From Pseudoduganella lutea (GTDB lineage: Bacteria > Pseudomonadota > Gammaproteobacteria > Burkholderiales > Burkholderiaceae_D): a stretch of DNA of 64,000 nucleotides. Below the pieces are notes generated by a model that was not told the DNA's origin, made no database searches, and was given only the letters and a program-made list of their open reading frames with translations. The position numbers and the translations under genes were made by a program. Where the stretch lies: the NCBI RefSeq assembly GCF_004209755.1, contig NZ_CP035913.1, forward strand, positions 5,766,001-5,830,000, given 5' to 3'. How positions within the stretch are numbered: the first letter of the stretch is position 1; the number at the start of each line of letters is the position of its first letter. Shown one piece after another: positions 57,822 through 64,000 of the stretch.

Positions 57822-59318
57822 ATGGCACCCGATCAAGCGTCCGTTATTAAAGATAGCTTTTATCTTGCGATGGAGAAAATCTCGGATTACGCGGTGTTCC
57901 TGACCGACGCGGCCGGATACATCACGTACTGGAACCCGGCAGCGGAACAGATGAAAGGCTATAGCGCGGCAGAAGCCATCGGCATGCATTACAGCATGCT
58001 GTATTCGCCCGATGCGCGCGAGCGTGGGGAGCCCGAACGGAACCTGCAGCGCGCGGCTGCGCAAGGAACCTACCAGGAACAGGCGTTAAGACAGACAAAG
58101 GACGGGCGCATGTTCTGGGCAATGACAGAACTCATCGCCATCCACGACGATCACGGGCAGTTAACAAGGTTCTGCAAGGTCACCAGGGACATCACCGCAT
58201 TTCGTCGATTGCAGGCGCGACTGCAGGAACAGAAACAGAAAGTGGAAGTCACCCTGGAATCGATCGGCGACGGCGTGATTTCCGTCGATCCGGTGGGGCA
58301 TATCGGTTTTGTCAATCGTAAGGCCGAAGAGATCACTGGCTGGAGTTCCGCCTCCGCGCAGGGCAGGGAGGTCGGCGAAGTTCTTCATGTGGTGGACCCG
58401 GCACTGCAGCGCCCCAATGAAAGCGACCTGCTGCGTGCCGCCAGTGCATCCGATGGCGCCGCCGTCGTCATCGTCGAACATCCTTTGGGCGGGCGGAAGA
58501 TCATCGAAAATGTCACGACGCCCGTCTGCCTCCCGGATGGCGAGAAGCTCGGCGAAGTCATGGTCATCCGCGACGTTACACAGCGCGAGGCGGACGCGCA
58601 ATTGATGCGTGACGCCGAGCGCAACAAGGACCATTTCCTTGCCACCCTGGCGCACGAGCTGCGCAATCCGCTCGCCCCGATCCTGTCCGCAGCCCAGCTG
58701 CTGGAAGCAGGCCCCGGTGGCGAGCAGGCACGCCAGATGGGAAGAATCATCACCCGGCAAGCCCGCCATATACTGAGCCTGGTTGAAGACCTGCTCGATG
58801 TTTCGCGCGTTGCACAGGGAAAGGTCCACCTGGACATTGGTGCGCACCCGATCCAGCCGATCGTGACGAGTGCGATCGAACAGATCCAGCCAATGCTCGA
58901 ACAAAAAGGGCACCACCTGACCGTCAATATGGATGACGAACCATTGCTGGCGATCTGTGACCGGGAGCGCATGGTCCAGGTGATTGCCAATCTTCTTAAC
59001 AATGCGGTCCGCTACACCAACGCTGGCGGGCACATCTGCATCGATCTTCGGGCGGACAAGGAGCAGCTGGAATTATCGGTCACTGATGACGGCATCGGTA
59101 TCGCAAGCGACATGCTGCCCCGTGTGTTCGACCTGTTTGCGCAGGAAAAGCGCGCCTCCGACAAAAGCCGGTCGGGCCTTGGCATCGGGCTGGCGCTGGT
59201 CAAGAACATGGTCGAGCTGCAGGCCGGGGAAGTGCATTGCTATAGTCGCGGCAAAGGCCACGGGAGCCGGTTCGCGATCAAACTGCAACGCCACGCCGAG
59301 GCCGAACCCACCCTGTGA
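57822..59318 (+). CDS. PAS-PAS sensor histidine kinase
   Basis: The ATG at 57822 (after CCGGAGCACCG) gives 498 residues. Two PAS domains lie at about 15-135 (SDYAVFLTDAAGYITYWNPAAEQMKGY) and 145-265 (GDGVISVDPVGHIGFVNRKAEEITG). The kinase core follows with the H-box FLATLAHELRNPLAPI, the N-box VIANLLNNAVRYT, DDGIGI and the G2 loop SGLGIGLALVKNMVE. No membrane helix is present, so it senses a cytoplasmic cue. No receiver domain and no response-regulator gene are adjacent, so it may be an orphan kinase. It converges on the L,D-transpeptidase gene. Confidence 0.92.
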   Translation: MAPDQASVIKDSFYLAMEKISDYAVFLTDAAGYITYWNPAAEQMKGYSAAEAIGMHYSMLYSPDARERGEPERNLQRAAAQGTYQEQALRQTKDGRMFWAMTELIAIHDDHGQLTRFCKVTRDITAFRRLQARLQEQKQKVEVTLESIGDGVISVDPVGHIGFVNRKAEEITGWSSASAQGREVGEVLHVVDPALQRPNESDLLRAASASDGAAVVIVEHPLGGRKIIENVTTPVCLPDGEKLGEVMVIRDVTQREADAQLMRDAERNKDHFLATLAHELRNPLAPILSAAQLLEAGPGGEQARQMGRIITRQARHILSLVEDLLDVSRVAQGKVHLDIGAHPIQPIVTSAIEQIQPMLEQKGHHLTVNMDDEPLLAICDRERMVQVIANLLNNAVRYTNAGGHICIDLRADKEQLELSVTDDGIGIASDMLPRVFDLFAQEKRASDKSRSGLGIGLALVKNMVELQAGEVHCYSRGKGHGSRFAIKLQRHAEAEPTL

Positions 59319-59339
59319 CGGGTGCAACGTTGCCAGTTG

Positions 59340-60311
59340 CTATTGCCCGCTCAGCACCGCGAGTTGCTTGCCTGTGCCGCCTTCGCCCAGCGGGGCGCTG
59401 GTCACCAGCAACGTGCTGCCAGGCGTCAGCAGCGCAGTCACGCGTTCGTAGAAATCCGGCGGGATGTTTACTCTGTTGCGGGCCACCTCGTCCACCGGCC
59501 GGCCTTCCTCGCCTTCGTGGCCGGCCACGCCCGCGTAGATCCATTGTTGCCCGTCGCCGCTGCCCCCGGCCAGAGTTAGTACGTGCGTGGCGTCGTCGTC
59601 GCGTGGCAGCGTGACGGCGGAACGGCCGATCGGCACGCCGTTGCGCAGCACGACCGCCGCCTGGTCGGCGCGGGACAGCACGATCGTCACAGGCCCGGCA
59701 GGCGATTTTTCCGGCGTCCAGAAATCGGCTGTGCGGTCGATGTCCGACGTGGACGGTGCCAGCACTTCGCCGCCGCCCGTCGCTACCGGGTGTGCCGAAT
59801 CGCCCGCGACAATGACCGTGGTGCCGAGCCGCGTGGCGGAAAACAGCTGCCTGGCGAAAGCCATGGGCAGGTGCACGCAGCCGTGGCTTTCCGGGTATCC
59901 GGGAAGCCCACCGGCATGCAGCGCCACGCCATCCCAGGTCAGGCGCTGCTGATAGGGCATGGGCGCGTTGTTGTATGTGCTCGAACGATGCCTGGCATCT
60001 TTCTGCAGGATCGTGAAGACGCCGGTCGGCGTCTGGTATCCCGGCTTGCCGCTCGAGACAGTCGCCACGCCGATGCGTACGCCGTTCCGGTACACAGTGG
60101 CCAGCTGTTTCGACAGGTCGACATACACCAGCACCGGGCCTTGCGGCGCGATTTGCGGCGCCCACACCCACTCGCCCGGTTTCAGGCTGGCCGACTGGCG
60201 CGCGAGTTCGACCGCGGACGATACGGTGCGCCCCTGTGCCGACGCCGTTCCTGCGAACAGCAGCGACGCCATCGCCAGGCATACCGCACTGGCTGGAATC
60301 GTGAATTTCAT
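59340..60311 (-). CDS. Secreted L,D-transpeptidase (YkuD domain)
   Basis: The start at 60311 follows AAGGAAAAGCGC and gives 323 residues with a signal peptide (PASAVCLAMASLLFAGTASA). The YkuD domain begins VLVYVDLSKQLATVYRNGVRIG and contains the active-site motif SHGCVHLPM, where Cys is the nucleophile. Such enzymes make 3-3 crosslinks in peptidoglycan or attach lipoproteins to it. The C-terminal 120 residues have no recognised domain but include TIVLSRADQAAVVLRNG, which repeats the early YkuD strand pattern. The upstream gene ends 11 bases before, so they form an operon. Confidence 0.9.
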   Translation of the reverse strand: MKFTIPASAVCLAMASLLFAGTASAQGRTVSSAVELARQSASLKPGEWVWAPQIAPQGPVLVYVDLSKQLATVYRNGVRIGVATVSSGKPGYQTPTGVFTILQKDARHRSSTYNNAPMPYQQRLTWDGVALHAGGLPGYPESHGCVHLPMAFARQLFSATRLGTTVIVAGDSAHPVATGGGEVLAPSTSDIDRTADFWTPEKSPAGPVTIVLSRADQAAVVLRNGVPIGRSAVTLPRDDDATHVLTLAGGSGDGQQWIYAGVAGHEGEEGRPVDEVARNRVNIPPDFYERVTALLTPGSTLLVTSAPLGEGGTGKQLAVLSGQ

Positions 60312-60322
60312 GCGCTTTTCCT

Positions 60323-60739
60323 TCACTGCTGCGTACCCACCGTGAGCGTATAGCTCGCGCGTTCATTACGGCGCGCGGCGTTGCGCATCAGGTAGACGTT
60401 CACCGTGTATTCGCCATCCTGCTCGATCTTGCCCCGATACTCGAGCCCCTTGATCGAGCCATTGAACAAGGCTTCCTGCGCGCCCGGCGCCGTGATGTTG
60501 AAGTAGTTCGACCGCGAGTTCGTCTTCAGGTTGACGGTAATGGTCTGCCCCTGCCTCAGCTGAACTTTGTACTCCGCAGTGTCGTAGCCGCGTATCTTGC
60601 CGCGCAAGGTCCTCGAGCCCGGCGTGCTGGCATCGACCGTGTGCTTCTCGACCTTGTCGGCTGCCTGGGCGCCATGCGGCAGCCATGCCAGCGCACCGCA
60701 CACTGCCGCACTGGCGATCAATACAGCGAAACGTGTCAT
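60323..60739 (-). CDS. Secreted beta-sandwich (PPC-like) protein
   Basis: The start at 60739 (behind GAAGGGATC) gives 138 residues; a longer frame to 60790 precedes the signal peptide (AVLIASAAVCGALAWLPHGAQA). The mature part has RGKIRGYDTAEYKVQLRQGQTITVNLKTNSRSNYFNI and DGEYTVNVYLMRNAARRNE, the strand order of bacterial pre-peptidase C-like domains. It probably binds or stabilises something in the periplasm, and its place just upstream of the L,D-transpeptidase suggests a cell-wall context. Confidence 0.75.
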   Translation of the reverse strand: MTRFAVLIASAAVCGALAWLPHGAQAADKVEKHTVDASTPGSRTLRGKIRGYDTAEYKVQLRQGQTITVNLKTNSRSNYFNITAPGAQEALFNGSIKGLEYRGKIEQDGEYTVNVYLMRNAARRNERASYTLTVGTQQ

Positions 60740-60761
60740 CGTGATCCCTTCGTGATTTTCC

Positions 60762-60884
60762 TCATGCGGGGCCGGTGATTCCACACCCACTCGTAGAACC
60801 GGGTAATGGCGTCAGCATGTGCGCGATGCGCGTCGGCCAGTGGCGCTTTCCCTCGAGGATCGGATGGACCGTTTCAGTGCTCAT
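60762..60884 (-). CDS. Short ORF coupled to ackA, possibly truncated
   Basis: A 40-codon frame (STETVHPILEGKRHWPTRIAHMLT) starts inside the ackA stop with an ATGA overlap and a strong GGAGGAAGC site, so it is likely translated. A one-base slip after HMLT would open a second coherent frame (AITRFYEWVWNHRPRMRK). It may be a small native protein or the start of a lost gene. Family unknown. Confidence 0.4.
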   Translation of the reverse strand: MSTETVHPILEGKRHWPTRIAHMLTPLPGSTSGCGITGPA

Positions 60885-62089
60885 GCTTCCTCCACCAGCG
60901 CAGCGGCATGCCGCGCAATCATCAGTTCTTCGTTGGCCGGCACCACCCACGCTTCGACCTTGCTGGCGGGGGCGCTGATGCGGGAGATGCCGCTGGCACC
61001 GGCGACGGCATTGGCTTCCTCGTCCAGCGCGAGGCCAAGCCACGCGGCATCGCGGCACACCGCGGCGCGCAGCGCCACGCTGTTTTCGCCGATGCCGCCG
61101 GAGAACACCAGCGCATCAAGACCGCCCAGCGCGGCCGTCAGCGAACCGAGTTCGCGGCCGATGCGGTAGACCAGCAGGTCGATCGCCAGCCGTGCACGCG
61201 GATCGTCGCTCGCCTCGAGCGTGCGCATGTCCGCCGACAGGCCGGAAACCCCCAGCAGTCCCGATTCCTGGTACAGCAGCCGCTGCACTGCCGCCACATC
61301 CATGCCCAGCTCGTCGATCAGGTACAGCACCACGCCGGGATCGAGGGCGCCACAGCGCGTGCCCATCGGCAGGCCGTCGACGGCGGTGAAACCCATCGTG
61401 CTGGCGACGCTGCGGCCGGAGCGCATGGCGCACATGCTGGCGCCATTGCCCAGGTGGGCAGCCACGACGCGCCCTCCAGCCAGGTGCGGCGCGAAGTCGG
61501 TCACGCGACTGGCGATGTATTCGTAGGACAGCCCGTGGAAGCCGTAGCGCCGGATGCCGCGCTCCGTGATCGCTGGCGGCAGCGCGAACGCCTGTGCCAA
61601 CGGCGGCTGCGCCGTGTGGAATGCCGTGTCGAAGCACCCCACTTGCGGCACCTGCGGCGCGAGCGCCAGCACGGCACGTACGGGCGCCAGGTTATGCGGC
61701 AGGTGCAAGGGCGCAAGCGGCGTCAGTGCTGCAAGCTCCTCGAGCACGGCGCCATCCAGCCGCTGCGGGCCGCTGTAGCGCGCGCCGCCATGCACGATGC
61801 GATGGCCGACCGCACGCACGTGCAACCCTTGCAGGTGTTCCCCGGCATGGTCGATCAGGAATGCCATCGCCTGTTCATGATCGAGCGGCGTGCCGTCCCA
61901 GAGACGCTCTCCCGCCGGCCGGCCGGCGGCGTCGAAGGCCGTGAAGCGTGTCCTGCCGGCATACAGGTTTTCCACCTTGCCCTTCAGCGCCGGCACCAGC
62001 GCAGCGCCGTGGAACAGGGAAAACTTGATGCTCGACGATCCGGCATTGATGACCACCACGGCATCGTTCGGCGCCAGCACATCAGCCAC
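60881..62089 (-). CDS. ackA: Acetate kinase
   Basis: The protein (402 residues from a GTG at 62089, or 399 from a GTG at 62080) shows the acetate/propionate kinase marks: VINAGSSSIKFSLF at the N-terminus, GHRIVHGGARYSGP, CFDTAFHTAQPP, RRYGFHGLSYEYIA, VAAHLGNGASMCAM and FSGGIGENS. It interconverts acetyl phosphate and ADP with acetate and ATP. The start overlaps the stop of the phosphotransacetylase gene upstream, which makes translational coupling likely. The pair lies between repeat copies E and F, so it may be element cargo rather than core, although both genes have host-like composition. Confidence 0.93.
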   Translation of the reverse strand: MADVLAPNDAVVVINAGSSSIKFSLFHGAALVPALKGKVENLYAGRTRFTAFDAAGRPAGERLWDGTPLDHEQAMAFLIDHAGEHLQGLHVRAVGHRIVHGGARYSGPQRLDGAVLEELAALTPLAPLHLPHNLAPVRAVLALAPQVPQVGCFDTAFHTAQPPLAQAFALPPAITERGIRRYGFHGLSYEYIASRVTDFAPHLAGGRVVAAHLGNGASMCAMRSGRSVASTMGFTAVDGLPMGTRCGALDPGVVLYLIDELGMDVAAVQRLLYQESGLLGVSGLSADMRTLEASDDPRARLAIDLLVYRIGRELGSLTAALGGLDALVFSGGIGENSVALRAAVCRDAAWLGLALDEEANAVAGASGISRISAPASKVEAWVVPANEELMIARHAAALVEEA

Positions 62090-63032
62090 CCAGGATCTTT
62101 GGCTCGACCAGGCGGCGCCGGGCGACGAGCACGGCCACCGCACACGAAGCCAGCCGCGCTGCGACGGAATCGGCCCGGCTCGTGAGGATCAGGGGAACGC
62201 GCGCCCCGAGCACGATGCCGGCCGCCCCGGCGCCGGCCATGAACGACAGGCTCTTGGCCAGCATGTTGCCCGCTTCCAGGTCCGGTGCGACCAGCACGTT
62301 GGCACGGCCGGCGACCGGCGACACCAGGTGCTTGATCGCGGCGGCTCCGGGATCGATGGCGTTGTCCATTGCCAGCGGCCCGTCGAGAATACCGCCAGTG
62401 ATCTGGCCGCGGTCGGCCATCTTGCACAGGGCCGCCGCATCGAGCGTCGCGGGCATCTTCGGGTTGACCGTTTCCACCGCTGCCAGGATGGCGACCCGCG
62501 CTTCGCCGAAACCCAGGATGTGCGCAAGGTCGATCGCGTTCTGCACGATATCGACCTTGTCGGCCAGCGCGGGCACGATGTTGATGGCGGCATCCGTGAT
62601 GATCAGCGGTTCGCCATGGCCAGGAATGTCCATCACGAAGCAATGGCTGAGCCGGCGCGCGGTGCGCAGCCCCGCGGTCGCCGAAACGACCGCGCCCATG
62701 AGCTCATCGGTATGCAGGCTGCCTTTCATCAGCGCCTGCGCGCCACCCTCGCGCACGATCTCCACGGCGCGTGCCGCGGACGCATGGCTGTGTGGCGTAT
62801 CGACGAGGGGGAGCGCCGAGATATCCAGCGCCGCATCGGCGGCGGCCTGCTCGATCCTCGCGCGCGGGCCGATCAGGATCGGCTGGATCAGGCCGAGCCG
62901 GCTGGCGTCGAGCGCCGATTCCAGCGCATGGGCGTCGCAGGGATGGGCCAGTGCCACGGTGACCGGGCCACTCTCCCTGGCCAGGGCGATCAGCTTATCG
63001 AAGTAGGGATGACCGGTGTCCGGGATACTCAT
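62082..63032 (-). CDS. Phosphate acetyl/butyryltransferase
   Basis: The start at 63032 (MSIPDTGHPYFDKLIALARESG) gives 316 residues; an upstream in-frame ATG at 63059 is weaker. It belongs to the short phosphotransacetylase group (Ptb/Pta C-terminal type): VALAHPCDAHALESAL, LMKGSLHTDELMGAVV, HCFVMDIPGHGEPLIITDAAINI and PVAGRANVLVAPDLEAGNMLAKSLSFM. It transfers acyl from CoA to phosphate, forming the substrate of the following kinase. Many betaproteobacterial relatives have an added enoyl-CoA hydratase domain; none is present here. Acyl-chain preference cannot be read. Confidence 0.88.
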   Translation of the reverse strand: MSIPDTGHPYFDKLIALARESGPVTVALAHPCDAHALESALDASRLGLIQPILIGPRARIEQAAADAALDISALPLVDTPHSHASAARAVEIVREGGAQALMKGSLHTDELMGAVVSATAGLRTARRLSHCFVMDIPGHGEPLIITDAAINIVPALADKVDIVQNAIDLAHILGFGEARVAILAAVETVNPKMPATLDAAALCKMADRGQITGGILDGPLAMDNAIDPGAAAIKHLVSPVAGRANVLVAPDLEAGNMLAKSLSFMAGAGAAGIVLGARVPLILTSRADSVAARLASCAVAVLVARRRLVEPKILGG

Positions 63033-63231
63033 ACGGACACGCCTGCCGCGATGCAGCAAAGCTCAACCCGGCATGCGGAGACAGGTTCCAACGACAGGCA
63101 CATGGACGCTCCAATGATGTGTTGGTACGATCTTAGCCATAAATCAACACTGTAGCCAATATTTCTTGTGCAGCGCGCAAGCACTCACGCAAATTGCGGT
63201 GCCCGCGACCGGCGCCTGTGAATCGGCCACT

Positions 63232-63309
63232 GAATGATGGGATAGCCTGGACGCTCGGGCATTACTGAGAATGGACCTACGAGCAGGCCCTGAGTACAGG
63301 GCCTTTTTC
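63232..63309 (+). repeat. Degenerate guaA-type attachment repeat, copy F
   Basis: TGAATGATGGGATAGCCTGG, GCTCGGGCATTACTGAG and a hairpin GGCCCTG/CAGGGCC with a T run follow the same order as copies B to E, most like B. The guaA coding bases GAGTGGGAA are not conserved. It could be the far end of the element array, or an old decayed copy. No other gene is seen in 63060-63361. Confidence 0.55.
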
Positions 63310-63361
63310 AAACCGGGGATCGATAATGCATCGAACCAACCGCCGTTGTTTGTACAGCCGC

Positions 63362-64000
63362 TCACGGCCGGTACACCTGCCACGGTTCTCCACCCACCTT
63401 CAACAAGTAGTTCTGGTCCAGCTGCTGCACCAGCGAGCCTTCGTTCTCGGCCACGAACCGGGTCACGGGGAGGTTGGCGGTATAGTCGCCCGGCGCGAAC
63501 CGGCCGTCGTCGAAGGGCGGCCGCGCGACCATGGCGGCGACCAGTTGCGACAGCGCCGTGTAGCTGGTTGCGTCGTTGACGTGCACCGTGCCGCCCGAAG
63601 CCTGCGACCCCACCACCTTCACGATCACCGGCACGGTGGTGACCGACGGCGTGGCGAATTCGCGCAGGCCCGCGATCTGCATCCGGTCGCCGCGCAGCGC
63701 AGCGCCGTGTTCCGGTACCACCACCACTACCGCCGTGCGGCCGGCCTTGTCGAGGGCGCCGATGAAGCCGTCCAGGTCGTCCAGCAGCTTGGCCGCACGG
63801 CGCGCATAGGTTGCCGTGCTGCCCTTGCCGGCATCCGGTCCCGCCACCAGCCGGTTGCCATCGTGCAGGCTGATCGTGTTGTAGTACAGCGCCGTCCGCG
63901 GTGCCAGATCGCGCTGGCGCTGCGCCAGCCAGCGCGCCAGGGCGGCGCCGTCATCATGGATCGGCGAATCGTCGAAGCCGCGCTGCGGCACCGGCAAGCC
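63362..64000 (-). CDS. bcsG: Cellulose biosynthesis protein BcsG, C-terminal part
   Basis: The frame is open through the right edge of the window; about 213 C-terminal residues are visible. They carry BcsG-type motifs: ALYYNTISLHDGNRLV, the alkaline-phosphatase-fold segment VVVVVPEHGAALRGDRMQ, and the tail ENEGSLVQQLDQNYLLKVG before PWQVYRP. BcsG transfers phosphoethanolamine from phospholipid to cellulose outside the inner membrane. The N-terminal membrane part and the catalytic nucleophile lie beyond the window. A bcs operon is expected to the right. Confidence 0.88.
   Translation of the reverse strand, partial: GLPVPQRGFDDSPIHDDGAALARWLAQRQRDLAPRTALYYNTISLHDGNRLVAGPDAGKGSTATYARRAAKLLDDLDGFIGALDKAGRTAVVVVVPEHGAALRGDRMQIAGLREFATPSVTTVPVIVKVVGSQASGGTVHVNDATSYTALSQLVAAMVARPPFDDGRFAPGDYTANLPVTRFVAENEGSLVQQLDQNYLLKVGGEPWQVYRP

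Noticed and set aside
10907..63309. CRISPR-like or tandem repeat array
   Set aside because: The repeat copies are 4-25 kb apart, about 90 bases long and contain a terminator, so they fit attachment sites and not CRISPR repeats. No cas gene was seen.

Overview
The window looks like the chromosome of a high-GC betaproteobacterium of the Oxalobacteraceae (Massilia/Duganella-like). This rests on the gene order smpB / ratA-rnfH / guaB-guaA, the Burkholderiales-type porin, a BcsG cellulose-modification gene at the right edge, and overall codon use. The assignment is inference; no rRNA or tRNA gene was seen.

Region 1 (1-10,918) is ordinary core genome: the tail of an SPFH/band-7 protein, a DUF4259 protein, a secreted helical-repeat protein, a sirtuin, a DUF1349 protein, two small lipoprotein or FlgO-like genes, smpB, the ratA-rnfH pair, an XRE regulator, a DUF4124 protein, and guaB and guaA. 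A cluster of short GGGG(A/T)CTGTCCCC-type repeats with one perfect 20-nt inverted repeat lies at 2,063-2,366.

Region 2 (10,907-63,309) is accessory and is the most informative part. The last bases of guaA plus its terminator (core GAGTGGGAATGAT ... AGCCCCTGATTTCAGGGGCTTTTTT) recur at about 15.40, 20.60, 29.71 and 54.58 kb, with a weaker copy at 63.23 kb. Sequence flanking the cores is also shared between copies. I read this as a tandem array of integrative elements inserted one after another at the 3' end of guaA. Element 1 (11.0-15.4 kb) carries a secreted GH25 lysozyme, a caspase-like peptidase and a GH75-like secreted protein. Element 2 (15.5-20.6 kb) carries an IS256 remnant, an aromatic-acid MFS transporter, a porin and a formaldehyde dehydrogenase. 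Element 3 (20.7-29.7 kb) has the only intact tyrosine integrase, an AlpA-like gene and a decayed REase-NACHT NTPase gene. That gene is split by a 2.48-kb AT-rich insertion flanked by a 10-bp direct repeat and carrying a metzincin-like protease. Element 4 (29.8-54.6 kb) has an integrase with an internal deletion, then two giant adjacent genes (3,450 and 2,289 codons) followed by small downstream genes, an IS66 remnant and an Ala/Lys-rich membrane protein. Element 5 (54.7-63.2 kb) has a VanA-like Rieske oxygenase, a CapA-like gene, a PAS histidine kinase, an L,D-transpeptidase and a pta-ackA pair.

Region 3 (63,310-64,000) is the 3' part of bcsG.

The strongest candidate for an undescribed system is the giant-gene operon at 30,994-49,206. 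Both products lack recognisable catalytic motifs and secretion signals, are rich in beta-strand-like sequence, and sit inside a mobile element flanked by guaA-derived repeats. The elements may work as cargo carriers: anti-phage (NACHT), antibacterial or cell-wall (GH25, caspase, GH75) and catabolic (fdhA with vanA-like) cargo all appear. Functions beyond family recognition are inference from sequence alone.
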